A stretch of 26,206 bases of DNA, taken from assembly GCA_024684065.1 (NCBI GenBank), contig JAIKXO010000168.1, positions 1 through 26,206 on the forward strand, in the 5' to 3' direction. The translations under genes and the position numbers were made by a program. The notes under the pieces were generated by a model that searched no databases, had not been told where the DNA came from, and saw only the letters and a list, made by a program, of their open reading frames with translations. The stretch is from Lachnospiraceae bacterium (GTDB lineage Bacteria; Bacillota_A; Clostridia; Lachnospirales; Lachnospiraceae). Below, in pieces: positions 16,706 to 24,303 of this stretch (within the stretch, counting starts at the first letter, position 1; the number at the start of each line of letters is the position of its first letter).

Positions 16706-17110
16706 ATGAACGTTAGAAACTGTAAGAGGTGCGGGAATATCTTTAACTATGTGACCGGTCAGCCGATCTGTCCGAAATGCCGTCAGGAGCTTGAAGAAGT
16801 CTTTCAGAAGGTAAAGGATTATATCAATGAGCACGGCGGCGCGTCCGTAAAGGAAGTTGCAAAGGAGTGCGAGGTTGAAGAGAACCAGATCAGGCAGTGG
16901 GTCAGAGAGGAAAGGCTTGTTTTTTCCGAGCCTACGGCTGCGGGAATACTGTGCGAGAATTGCGGTACTCCGATCGCTACCGGAAGATTCTGTGAAAAGT
17001 GCAAGGCAAACACCCTTAATTCCTTAAACGGTCTTCTCCCCAAGAAGGAAGCCAATACACCGGTTCCCAAGAAGAAAGACAGTGCAAGGATGAGGTTCCT
17101 TGACAAATAA
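16706..17110 (+). CDS. yvyF: YvyF-type flagellar operon protein (TIGR03826-like zinc-ribbon/HTH)
   Basis: This is a small putative regulator encoded in flagellar loci of Firmicutes, usually between comF and flgM. The 134-residue product has an N-terminal zinc ribbon, CKRC (6-9) and CPKC (22-25). A helix-turn-helix-like segment, ASVKEVAKECEVEENQIRQW, lies near 46-65. A second ribbon, CENC and CEKC, lies near 83-100, followed by a basic tail. ATG 16706 was chosen because AAAAGGAGG lies 6 bases upstream and the protein then starts like its relatives; an upstream in-frame ATG at 16688 would put this ribosome site inside the coding region. The leader carries the hairpin motif at 16608-16672. No flgM, flgN or flgK follows, so the usual cluster is broken here. 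Confidence 0.85.
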   Translation: MNVRNCKRCGNIFNYVTGQPICPKCRQELEEVFQKVKDYINEHGGASVKEVAKECEVEENQIRQWVREERLVFSEPTAAGILCENCGTPIATGRFCEKCKANTLNSLNGLLPKKEANTPVPKKKDSARMRFLDK

Positions 17111-17113
17111 GAA

Positions 17114-17503
17114 ATGTTAAATGAACAAAGAATAAGGCTTATGACGCATATGGCCGGCTATGAGAAGGGAGCCGGAAAGCGTGATATTTCTATAAATGAG
17201 TATTTCAGAGGCGATTATCTCAGTTTCCAGCTATGGAAATCGGCAATTTATGGGATAATCGGCTTTGTTATAATTGTTGTCTTGAATGTGCTCTATGACT
17301 TCAGCACATTTCTGACTGACTTTTATAAAATGGATATACTTGAATACTTTAAGGATCTGGCTGTAAAATTCGGAGTCTTTATAGCCATTTATGTTGTTGT
17401 GACTTATTTTATCTACGCATACAGATATTATAAGGTAAAAAAACATCTGGATACTTATATAAAGCTGTTAAACGAATTGTATTCAATGTATTCCAATGAA
17501 TAA
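17114..17503 (+). CDS. Unrecognised small membrane protein with two predicted helices
   Basis: This 129-residue protein begins three bases after the yvyF stop, which suggests coupling. It has a polar N-terminal 40 residues and then two hydrophobic segments. These lie at about 43-62 and 86-105 and are separated by an acidic loop with Tyr and Phe. A short charged C-terminal helix follows. There is no signal peptide cleavage motif and no known catalytic motif. I do not recognise a family. Its position directly after yvyF hints at a flagellar or envelope role, but this is only guilt by association. Confidence 0.7.
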   Translation: MLNEQRIRLMTHMAGYEKGAGKRDISINEYFRGDYLSFQLWKSAIYGIIGFVIIVVLNVLYDFSTFLTDFYKMDILEYFKDLAVKFGVFIAIYVVVTYFIYAYRYYKVKKHLDTYIKLLNELYSMYSNE

Positions 17504-17513
17504 AGGCAGTAAA

Positions 17514-17554
17514 GTACGGGGATCCGGTCCCTGTATTTTGTGCCGTAGATTTTT
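17514..17554 (+). terminator. Weak terminator-like hairpin
   Basis: TACGG (17515-17519) can pair with CCGTA (17543-17547). An inner GGGA (17519-17522) and TCCC (17528-17531) are an alternative or nested stem, and ATTTTTG follows. It lies 11 bp after the preceding stop and 21 bp before the next gene, so it could also be an attenuator. Confidence 0.3.
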
Positions 17555-17574
17555 GTAAGGAAAGAGTAACCCGT

Positions 17575-18507
17575 ATGGAAACCTTATTGATGGTAAAAAG
17601 CCAGATAATAAGAATATATGCACGTTATGAAAGCTATATACTGTCGGTCCTGAAATTTATCCTCGTGCTCATTTCAGTCCTCATGATAAACGGGAACATA
17701 GGCTATATGTCGAGGCTTAAAAATCCTGCCATTGCGCTTATTGTAGCGCTTTTGGGATCATTCCTGCCTCTCAATGCGACGGTGCTTTTAATGGGAGGCA
17801 TGATCGTTGCCCATGTTTATGAACTGTCACTGGAATGCGCGGTGGTCGTGCTGTGCGTTTTTATACTGATGTTTATAGTATATTTCAGGTTTTCACCGAC
17901 AGACAGTGCGGCTGTAGTGCTCACTCCTTTGCTGTTTTCATTTAACCTGCCGTATATCATTCCTATCGCGTTAGGTCTTTTAGGTTCGCCTCTTTCGTGC
18001 GTATCCGTGGTCTGCGGGGTAGTGGCATACTATGTCATGGAGTATGTGAAGCTAAACGCGGATCAGCTGGCAAGCGTCGCTGTCGATGCCGAGAGCAGGC
18101 TCAACGGGTTTAAATACGTCATAGACGGGATGCTTAAGAACGATACCATGTTTCTTATGGCTCTGGCTTTAGCGGTTACTACGATCCTGGTATTTCTGAT
18201 CAGCAGGCTTTCATTACCTTATTGCTGGAAGATAGCCATCGGCCTGGGATCTATAGTTGAGCTCATAGTGCTGCTTGTCGGAAGCCTTTCATTCGATGCT
18301 GAGATATCAGTAGGGTTTGCTATTCTGGGAATTATCCTTGGCGTTATTATCGGGATCATTATCGAATTTTTTGCTTTCAATGTGGATTACGGACGGACAG
18401 AAAATGTCCAGTTTCAGGATGATGAATATTATTATTATGTCAAGGCAATTCCAAAGGTTACGCTTGATACGCCCCAGCATAAGGTAAAAAGGATAAACAG
18501 AGAGTAA
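17575..18507 (+). CDS. Unrecognised polytopic membrane protein upstream of cdaA
   Basis: The 310-residue product has about nine hydrophobic segments, roughly at 21-42, 50-66, 68-85, 88-107, 112-126, 128-156, 193-212, 217-237 and 243-266. They are arranged as two groups split by a hydrophilic stretch near 158-190. The C-terminal 45 residues form a cytoplasmic-looking tail with four consecutive Tyr and several Lys and Arg. No transporter or enzyme signature is recognisable. The ribosome site AAGGAAAG precedes the ATG. It ends 10 bp before cdaA, so it is probably co-transcribed with cdaA-cdaR. A role in c-di-AMP control, cell-wall sensing or osmolyte transport is possible but unproven. Confidence 0.8.
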   Translation: METLLMVKSQIIRIYARYESYILSVLKFILVLISVLMINGNIGYMSRLKNPAIALIVALLGSFLPLNATVLLMGGMIVAHVYELSLECAVVVLCVFILMFIVYFRFSPTDSAAVVLTPLLFSFNLPYIIPIALGLLGSPLSCVSVVCGVVAYYVMEYVKLNADQLASVAVDAESRLNGFKYVIDGMLKNDTMFLMALALAVTTILVFLISRLSLPYCWKIAIGLGSIVELIVLLVGSLSFDAEISVGFAILGIILGVIIGIIIEFFAFNVDYGRTENVQFQDDEYYYYVKAIPKVTLDTPQHKVKRINRE

Positions 18508-18517
18508 ACGAAGCTTA

Positions 18518-19411
18518 ATGGCACAGATTGTTGACCGTATTTCATCATACCTGGGAAGATATTTCAGCTGGATATCCATTCCCAGGATAATGTGGACAGA
18601 TATAGTAGAGATCTTAGTAATAGCCTTCCTTTTATACCATGTTCTCGTATGGATCAAAAATACAAGAGCATGGTCATTAATGAGAGGGCTGTTAATCATT
18701 TTTATCTTTGTTTTCATTGCGGCTCTTCTTAACATGACGACTATCCTCTGGATAGCCAGGAATTTCTTTTCCGTGGCACTTGTTGCCGCTGTGATCGTTT
18801 TTCAGCCTGAGTTACGACGTGCGCTTGAGCAGATAGGACGATCCAATTTTTTTTCTTCCCTGTTCAGTTTTGACAATACGAGAGTGACCGGAGAGCTCTT
18901 CAGCGATAACACGATAGCTGAGGTAGTAAGGGCAAGCTTTGTCATGGGGCGTGAGAGGACAGGCGCGCTCATAGTCATTGAAAACAGCGACAGCCTCGCG
19001 GAGTATGAGAGGACGGGGATAGTGATCGATTCCGTTGTCTCCAGCCAGCTTCTTATCAATATTTTTGAACACAATACTCCTCTTCATGACGGAGCGGTGA
19101 TCATCCGTGGAAACAGGATCACATCCGCCACCTGTTACCTTCCGCTCTCGGACAACATGGAACTTTCGAAGGAGCTTGGAACGAGGCACAGGGCGGGCGT
19201 CGGCATTTCAGAGGCCACCGATTCGCTTACTATAATAGTTTCCGAAGAAACCGGAAGAGTATCCGTGGCGTTTAACGGAGAGCTTCAAAGAAACCTGAGC
19301 GCGGAGGATCTTAAGAAGAGACTTGAAGTTTTGCAGAATAAGGTTATCGAGGAAAGAAAGTTCATAAGATGGAAAGGCAGGTCGAAGAATGAAGAACCGT
19401 CTGACAAATAA
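18518..19411 (+). CDS. cdaA: Diadenylate cyclase CdaA (c-di-AMP synthase)
   Basis: CdaA condenses two ATP molecules into the second messenger c-di-AMP at the inner face of the membrane, controlling potassium, osmolyte and cell-wall homeostasis. The 297-residue product has three N-terminal membrane helices (about 27-46, 54-72, 74-95) and then the DAC domain. The catalytic motifs are LHDGAVII (DGA at 191-193) and GTRHRAG (RHR at 223-225). The ribosome site is weak, so coupling with the upstream membrane gene 10 bp away is likely. Its 3' end overlaps the cdaR start by 23 bases. The cdaA-cdaR order is conserved in Firmicutes, but no glmM follows here, unlike in Bacillus and many relatives. Confidence 0.96.
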   Translation: MAQIVDRISSYLGRYFSWISIPRIMWTDIVEILVIAFLLYHVLVWIKNTRAWSLMRGLLIIFIFVFIAALLNMTTILWIARNFFSVALVAAVIVFQPELRRALEQIGRSNFFSSLFSFDNTRVTGELFSDNTIAEVVRASFVMGRERTGALIVIENSDSLAEYERTGIVIDSVVSSQLLINIFEHNTPLHDGAVIIRGNRITSATCYLPLSDNMELSKELGTRHRAGVGISEATDSLTIIVSEETGRVSVAFNGELQRNLSAEDLKKRLEVLQNKVIEERKFIRWKGRSKNEEPSDK

Positions 19412-20822
19412 TCTCGGCCTGAAGATAATCTCTCTGCTTGCAGCCTTCATCTTATGGATGATAGTGGTAAATACCGATGACCCGATGATCACGAGAACCT
19501 ATTCGGGCATACCGGTCGAGGTTATTAATACGGAAGAGATAATAAGCCAGGGAAAAACCTTTGAGATCCTTGACAATACCGATACTATTTCCGTGATAGT
19601 GCATGCTAAGCGTTCCATTATAGAGGACATGAGCAGGGACTATATCAGGGCGGCTGCCGATATGAGGGAGATATCCGCATCCAATACGATACCCATTGAG
19701 GTCCGCTCAACCAGATTTTCGGACAGGATCGAATCCCTTACCCCGGTCACAAGGAATGTCCGGGTTGAGATAGAGGATATGGGGACTAAGAGGTTAAGGA
19801 TATCCGTTGATGCTTCCGGAAAACCCGAGGAAGGATATGTTGCAGGTGATGCTGTTCCTTCCGTAAATATCATGACGGTCTCGGGACCGGCATCGATAGT
19901 CGACAGGATAGCATATGCAAGGGCTATAGTGGATGTATCCGGACTGAAGAGCGACGTGTCCACAAGCGCAAAGATAAATCTGTATGATGAAGACTGGGAT
20001 ATCATTCCGGACGGCATGCTCGATCTCAGCGTTTCAGAGGTTCATGTCGACGTAAAGATACTGGAGACCAAAACGGTAACGATAAATTATGGCCATATTA
20101 CCGGACTTCCGGCTGAGGGCTATCAGACGACGGGGGCTGTAAGTATTGTCCCTGAGGTCGTGCAGGTAGCCGGAAGCGGAGATGAATTCAATAAGATGGA
20201 ATTCCTTACGATCCCGGATGATGTGATCTCCGTTGCCGGAGCGGCCGGAAACGCCGTCATGCAGATAGACATGGACAGGTATCTGCCTGAAGGAGTTATA
20301 TTCGCGGATCCGGACTATGACGGAGTTGTCACTGTAACGGTCTATATCGGGAATAATGCAAGCCGAGAAATAAACATTCCTTCGGTAAATATAAGCATTA
20401 CCAATGTTCCCGAGGGATATTCGGCAATATTTGCGGATATGGGCGGATACAGGACCGCGACAGTATACGGCCTTTCAGATAAGGTAAGCCAGGTCGACGG
20501 GAATACGGTGACGGGATCCGTCAATGCCACTTCGGCCATCCCGCCTGAGCTGATAGCTCAGGGAGTGTCGCTTCACGGCTCCTACAGCGGGCAGGTTCAG
20601 CTCAACCTTCCAAGCGGAGTAAGCGTGGTTGAACCGGTGTATATTGATTTCATCCTGAATCCGATATCCGCCAGCATACCCGGGGGCGAGATGTTTATTG
20701 AGGATAATTCCGCCGAACCGCAGGAAACGGTTCTTCCGGATATAAATAACGAGATCACGCAGGATATTGAAGAACAGCCGGTTGAAACTCCCGAAGTGAC
20801 CATTACGGAAGGCGAACAATAG
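19389..20822 (+). CDS. cdaR: CdaR, YbbR-domain regulator of CdaA
   Basis: CdaR is a membrane-anchored extracytoplasmic protein that interacts with CdaA and modulates c-di-AMP output. The 477-residue product has one N-terminal membrane segment (about 10-25, with LKIISLLAAFILWMIVV) followed by YbbR repeats. Recurrent motifs include IPVEVIN near 38, VRVEIED near 120, VDVKILETKTV near 222 and INIPSVNI near 320. These support about four beta-rich repeats in the family's usual layout. The C-terminal 40 residues are acidic and Glu/Pro/Thr-rich, probably a flexible tail. Translation begins within the last codons of cdaA. The gene ends the operon, since a new promoter lies about 60 bp downstream. Confidence 0.93.
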   Translation: MKNRLTNNLGLKIISLLAAFILWMIVVNTDDPMITRTYSGIPVEVINTEEIISQGKTFEILDNTDTISVIVHAKRSIIEDMSRDYIRAAADMREISASNTIPIEVRSTRFSDRIESLTPVTRNVRVEIEDMGTKRLRISVDASGKPEEGYVAGDAVPSVNIMTVSGPASIVDRIAYARAIVDVSGLKSDVSTSAKINLYDEDWDIIPDGMLDLSVSEVHVDVKILETKTVTINYGHITGLPAEGYQTTGAVSIVPEVVQVAGSGDEFNKMEFLTIPDDVISVAGAAGNAVMQIDMDRYLPEGVIFADPDYDGVVTVTVYIGNNASREINIPSVNISITNVPEGYSAIFADMGGYRTATVYGLSDKVSQVDGNTVTGSVNATSAIPPELIAQGVSLHGSYSGQVQLNLPSGVSVVEPVYIDFILNPISASIPGGEMFIEDNSAEPQETVLPDINNEITQDIEEQPVETPEVTITEGEQ

Positions 20823-20880
20823 TGAATTGTCCTCTCATTGTGAAAAATCTATAAAAAATTCGTAAAAATCATCAATTTAC

Positions 20881-20909
20881 TTGTGATTCTGCATATAAAA
20901 TGATATACT
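20881..20909 (+). promoter_or_regulatory. Sigma-A type promoter for ptsH
   Basis: TTGTGA (20881-20886) and TATACT (20904-20909) are 17 bp apart. The implied start near 20916 gives a leader of about 105 nt. That leader contains an 8-bp stem, TATCGTAA at 20949-20956 with TTACGATA at 20976-20983. Confidence 0.55.
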
Positions 20910-21020
20910 GTTTAAGTCTGTATTTCAATTAATGTTGAATATGGCACTTATCGTAAAAAGGTTTCACAGATTTGCTTACGATAGGATAATGTATAGTTGA
21001 AAGAAAGGCTGGTTGAAATT

Positions 21021-21284
21021 ATGGTCAGTCAGAAAATCGTCATCAAGAATCCGACAGGACTGCACTTAAGGCCTGCAGGCATTCTCTGTAAAAGGGCGAT
21101 GCAGTATAAGTCACATGTCACGTTTAATTATAAAGACGGTACGGCAAATGCAAAAAGCGTATTGAGCGTGTTGGGCGCCTGCGTGAAATGCGGAGATGAG
21201 GTAGAGTTTATAGTTGAGGGAGATGACGAGGACGAAGCCCTTGAAGGTGTGATCGAAGCCGTAGAAAGCGGATTGGGAGAATGA
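21021..21284 (+). CDS. ptsH: HPr phosphocarrier protein of the PTS
   Basis: HPr carries phosphate from enzyme I to sugar-specific EIIA proteins, and in Firmicutes it also acts in catabolite repression. The 88-residue length is standard. His15, in TGLHLRPAG, is the active-site residue. Ser46 (in NAKSVLSVLG) is the HPr-kinase target, so Ser46 regulation is possible. ATG 21021 was chosen over the in-frame TTG at 20997 because it places His15 and Ser46 at their canonical numbers and gives the usual MVSQK start. The gene stands alone with its own promoter and a strong terminator, and ptsI is not adjacent. Crh is a less likely alternative because the active-site His is present. Confidence 0.95.
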   Translation: MVSQKIVIKNPTGLHLRPAGILCKRAMQYKSHVTFNYKDGTANAKSVLSVLGACVKCGDEVEFIVEGDDEDEALEGVIEAVESGLGE

Positions 21285-21292
21285 TGAAAAGT

Positions 21293-21334
21293 AATAAGCC
21301 GAAGCTGAGCCTTCGGCTTATTGCTTTTTTTTTT
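21293..21334 (+). terminator. Strong intrinsic terminator after ptsH
   Basis: A 12-bp perfect stem (21293-21304 with 21311-21322) closes a 6-nt loop and is followed by GC and ten T (21325-21334). It separates ptsH from leuA. Confidence 0.92.
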
Positions 21335-21350
21335 GCAAAGGGGTATAGTT

Positions 21351-21428
21351 ATGTGGATTGCCAAGACCCAAATGTCCTGTATCGGAGGGCATAATATCTT
21401 AACAAGAGGAGAAATGAAAAAATGCTGA
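21351..21428 (+). CDS. Possible 25-codon leader peptide overlapping leuA
   Basis: An ATG at 21351, preceded by AAAGGGG with good spacing, opens a 25-codon frame ending in TGA at 21426-21428. It overlaps the leuA start (21422) by 7 bases, so it could couple translation to leuA. The peptide begins MWIAKTQM and ends GEMKKC. It has only one Leu codon, so it is not a classical leucine attenuator. A promoter-like TATAGT at 21344-21349 would start transcription inside it, which weakens the case. Confidence 0.3.
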   Translation: MWIAKTQMSCIGGHNILTRGEMKKC

Positions 21429-23101
21429 ACTACAGAAGGTACAGAAAAAATCCTGTTATATCACTTCCCGGGAGGGAATGGCCTGACAGGGAGATAGAAA
21501 AAGCTCCCGCGTGGGTTAGCGTTGACCTTCGGGACGGTAACCAGGCTCTGATCGATCCAATGATAGTAGAGGAAAAGATAGAGTTTTTCGAGCTCCTGTT
21601 AAAACTGGGATTTAAGGAAATAGAGATAGGCTTTCCGGCGGCTTCCCAGATCGAATACGATTTCCTGCGTCAGCTTGTGGACAGAAAGCTGATCCCCGAC
21701 GACGTATGGGTCCAGGTCCTGACCCAGTGCAGGGAGGAGCAGATAGAGAGAACCTTTGAGGCAATAGAGGGCATAAAGAATGTTATAGTCCACATCTATA
21801 ATTCCACTTCCACACTCCAGAGGGATGTGGTCTTCAATATGGAAAAAGAAGGCATAATAGGCATCGCAATAAACGGGACCAGGTGGGTCAGGGAGAGAGA
21901 AAAGGACTTCCCCGGAAATATCAGGCTTGAGTACAGTCCCGAAAGCTTTACCGGTACCGAGGTCGATTTTGCGCTTGAAATATGTACCGCGGTCCAGAGG
22001 GAGTGGGGAGCGACTAAAGACAGGCCTGTCATCATAAACCTTCCCGCTACGGTTGAGCTTAATACTCCCAATGTATATGCCGATCAGATCGAGTGGATGA
22101 ATAAGCATTTCGAAAACAGGGAGAGCATTATCTTAAGCGTCCATCCGCATAATGACAGGGGAACCGGGATCGCCGCGACCGAACTTGCCATGCTTGCAGG
22201 TGCCGAAAGGGTTGAGGGAACGCTTTTCGGCAACGGAGAGCGTACGGGTAATGTGGACATCCTCAACATAGCCTATAATATGTTCTCCCAGGGGGTGGAT
22301 CCCAATCTCAATATTGAGAATATCAATGAGATAATCGAAGCCTATGAGCGGCTTATCAAGATGCCGATAGACGACAGGCATCCCTATGCCGGAAAGCTTG
22401 TGTTCACAGCCTTTTCGGGTTCCCATCAGGATGCGATCAATAAGGGGGTAAAGGCCATGAAGGAAAGGGATTCCCAGATCTGGGCGGTTCCTTATCTTCC
22501 GATAGACCCCTCTGACATAGGGAGGATGTACGAGCCGATAGTACGTATAAATTCCCAGTCAGGGAAAGGCGGGGTCGCCTTTATCATGGATACTTATTTC
22601 GGCTTCAAGCTTCCCAAGGGAATGCACAAGGAGTTTGCAAAGGTTATCCAGGATATTTCGGAAAAACAGGGAGAGGTGTCGCCTGACCAGATCATGGACG
22701 CCTTCAGGGAGAGCTATATAGACAGGAAGGAACCGCTTCACTTCAGAAAGATAAGGATAGACGACCGCTCGGATTACCTGGATTCGGAATTCGATACTTC
22801 GGTGGTGCTGAGTTATACGTTAAACGGCGTGGAAGGAAGCTTTACAGCTGTAGGAAACGGTCCTATCGACGCTGTGATAAGGGGACTCAGGGAAACCTTC
22901 GATATCAATGTGAAGGTATTGGATTATGAGGAACATGCTTTGCAGGGAGGCGCGAATGCGCAGGCGGCAGCCTATATCCATCTGCTTTTTGCGGACGACG
23001 GAAGGGTTACCTATGGCGTCGGCGTAAGCTCCAACATCACAAGGGCTTCGGTAAGGGCTATGTTCTCGGCGATCAACCGGCTTGAGCTGGTAGGTAAGTG
23101 A
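21422..23101 (+). CDS. leuA: 2-isopropylmalate synthase
   Basis: LeuA joins acetyl-CoA and 2-ketoisovalerate to form 2-isopropylmalate, the first committed step of leucine synthesis. The 559 residues suit the longer LeuA form with a leucine-binding regulatory domain. The TIM-barrel catalytic motif DLRDGNQAL (about 36-44) provides the metal-binding Asp. HPHNDRGTG (about 240-248) supplies the metal His pair, and GNGERTGNVD lies near 273-282. The C-terminal domain contains VGNGPIDAVIRGLRE near 478-492, as expected for allosteric control. GAGGAG lies 10 bases before the ATG. No other leu or ilv genes follow. A dispersed repeat and a shared terminator separate it from the convergent rfbD. Confidence 0.96.
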   Translation: MLNYRRYRKNPVISLPGREWPDREIEKAPAWVSVDLRDGNQALIDPMIVEEKIEFFELLLKLGFKEIEIGFPAASQIEYDFLRQLVDRKLIPDDVWVQVLTQCREEQIERTFEAIEGIKNVIVHIYNSTSTLQRDVVFNMEKEGIIGIAINGTRWVREREKDFPGNIRLEYSPESFTGTEVDFALEICTAVQREWGATKDRPVIINLPATVELNTPNVYADQIEWMNKHFENRESIILSVHPHNDRGTGIAATELAMLAGAERVEGTLFGNGERTGNVDILNIAYNMFSQGVDPNLNIENINEIIEAYERLIKMPIDDRHPYAGKLVFTAFSGSHQDAINKGVKAMKERDSQIWAVPYLPIDPSDIGRMYEPIVRINSQSGKGGVAFIMDTYFGFKLPKGMHKEFAKVIQDISEKQGEVSPDQIMDAFRESYIDRKEPLHFRKIRIDDRSDYLDSEFDTSVVLSYTLNGVEGSFTAVGNGPIDAVIRGLRETFDINVKVLDYEEHALQGGANAQAAAYIHLLFADDGRVTYGVGVSSNITRASVRAMFSAINRLELVGK

Positions 23102-23130
23102 AAAACTGAAAGGATCGGGTTTAGAGCCCC

Positions 23131-23195
23131 GGCGCAAACTTAAGCCCATGCCGATTCAGGCCTGGTTTACAAGGCCGGATGATCACCCTGTTTAA
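23131..23195. repeat. Copy of the dispersed palindromic repeat
   Basis: GGCGCAAACTTAAG (23131-23144) matches GGCGCAAACTTCAG at 25952-25965. In both places it is followed by GCCGAT and a hairpin built on GGCCT and AGGCC, then GATCA or ATCATT. Here the hairpin is imperfect (23152-23185). It lies between leuA and the shared terminator. Confidence 0.6.
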
Positions 23196-23203
23196 AGATA
23201 AAA

Positions 23204-23244
23204 ACAGTGAACAGCGTTTGGATGATGCTGTTCACTGTTTTTTT
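23204..23244. terminator. Bidirectional terminator between leuA and rfbD
   Basis: A 12-bp perfect stem (23204-23215 with 23227-23238) has a T run to 23244 on the + strand. A run of A before the 5' arm becomes T on the - strand. It serves the convergent genes leuA and rfbD. Confidence 0.9.
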
Positions 23245-23257
23245 GAGATACAGAAAT

Positions 23258-24121
23258 TCAGCAAAGGTAATCTCTTATCGCATCCTTCCAGTCAGCGAAC
23301 GCAAAGTCCGTGGTAAGCTTAAACATATAGTTTTCGAGGACGGAATATTTTGGGCGGTCTGCCGACTTGGGGTTCAGAATCTTGTATTCCTCGCTCGTAA
23401 CGGGGATGACTCTTGTTGATTTTCCGGAAAGCCTGAATATTTCCTTTGTGAAATCGGCCCAGCTGCATATTCCCTCACAGGTGCCGTGGAATAATCCGTA
23501 GTTGTCGGTAGGCAGCAGGTGTTTTATCGCCTTTGCAAGCTCTGACGCGGAGGTCGGAGAACCTATCTGGTCATCGACCACCGTTATCTCGTCATGGCTC
23601 TCGGAAAGCCTGAGCATGGTCTTTACGAAATTTTTCCCATCCCCGTAAAGCCAGGCGGTACGTATGATAAAATAATTATCCGCAAATTCCTTTACGAAAT
23701 TTTCCCCTGCCAGCTTGCTCGCCCCGTACATCGATTTCGGTCCCGTCGGGTCGAATTCGGTATACGGTTTGTTTCCGTCACCGGCAAAGACGTAATCGGT
23801 AGATACATGCACAAGCTTTGTTCCCGTTTCGGCGGTGGCTATGCTTAAGTTCCTGGGACCTATGGCATTTATTTTCATAGCCATGTCTCTTTGTACTTCA
23901 CATGCGTCCACAGCAGTCATTGCGGCACAGTTGATCAGCGCGTAAGGCTTTTCGGCACGCATTATTTCAAGGACCTCGGAAAGATCTGTGATGTCTAAGC
24001 TTTTTATCCCCTCGATCCCGAAATCGGTATTGATAAGCTCATAATCCTTTTCGTTTTCATATAAGCTGTTTATTGCGCGTCCGAGCTGGCCGTTACAGCC
24101 TGTTATCAGAATCTTCTTCAT
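23258..24121 (-). CDS. rfbD: dTDP-4-dehydrorhamnose reductase
   Basis: RfbD performs the last step of dTDP-L-rhamnose synthesis, an NAD(P)H-dependent reduction that supplies rhamnose for surface polysaccharides. The 287-residue product has the nucleotide-binding GCNGQLG (8-14), an STDYVF segment (107-112) and the catalytic Tyr-x-x-x-Lys of an extended SDR enzyme, YGASK (Tyr132, Lys136). The C-terminal RPKYSVLEN lies near 256-264. A GAGGAGG ribosome site lies just upstream of the ATG on the - strand. It is the only - strand gene here and is not accompanied by rfbA, rfbB or rfbC. A promoter and a palindromic operator candidate lie upstream. Sugar supply fits the glycan genes elsewhere in the window. 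Confidence 0.95.
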   Translation of the reverse strand: MKKILITGCNGQLGRAINSLYENEKDYELINTDFGIEGIKSLDITDLSEVLEIMRAEKPYALINCAAMTAVDACEVQRDMAMKINAIGPRNLSIATAETGTKLVHVSTDYVFAGDGNKPYTEFDPTGPKSMYGASKLAGENFVKEFADNYFIIRTAWLYGDGKNFVKTMLRLSESHDEITVVDDQIGSPTSASELAKAIKHLLPTDNYGLFHGTCEGICSWADFTKEIFRLSGKSTRVIPVTSEEYKILNPKSADRPKYSVLENYMFKLTTDFAFADWKDAIRDYLC

Positions 24122-24165
24122 TTTGCTCCTCCTCTTAACGATAACGTGTGCCCTGCTATCCTTAG

Positions 24166-24180
24166 TTACAAAGTTTGTAA
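24166..24180. promoter_or_regulatory. Operator-like perfect palindrome at the rfbD promoter
   Basis: TTACAAA-G-TTTGTAA is a perfect 7-1-7 palindrome lying at or just after the predicted rfbD transcription start. A further TTACAAA half-site occurs at 24193-24199, in the spacer between -10 and -35. The regulator cannot be named. Confidence 0.4.
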
Positions 24181-24185
24181 TTTAT

Positions 24186-24216
24186 AGTATACTTACAAAG
24201 ATGATCAGGGCGTCAA
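24186..24216 (-). promoter_or_regulatory. Sigma-A type promoter for rfbD
   Basis: On the - strand, TTGACG (24216-24211) and TATACT (24191-24186) are separated by 19 bp. The spacer is longer than ideal, but both hexamers are close to consensus. The leader would be about 58 nt. Confidence 0.45.
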
Positions 24217-24247
24217 AAGCACATGACACATGATCATACTATAACAT

Positions 24248-24281
24248 AATAACGATTGCCGGTCAAAAGACCGTTATTTTT
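24248..24281 (+). other. Hairpin with T run in the leader of the last gene
   Basis: GGTC (24261-24264) pairs with GACC (24269-24272) around AAAA. AATAAC (24248-24253) pairs with GTTATT (24273-24278) across a 7-nt bulge, and a T run ends at 24281. It could be a weak terminator or attenuator between the rfbD promoter region and the gene at 24304. Confidence 0.3.
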
Positions 24282-24303
24282 GAGTGATGGTACGGATAAG
24301 GAA

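Noticed and set aside
20997..21020. TTG start for ptsH
   Set aside because: The ATG at 21021 gives canonical His15 and Ser46 numbering.
21335..21421. T-box or leucine attenuator before leuA
   Set aside because: The leader is too short, with no specifier loop or antiterminator motif and only one Leu codon in the small frame.
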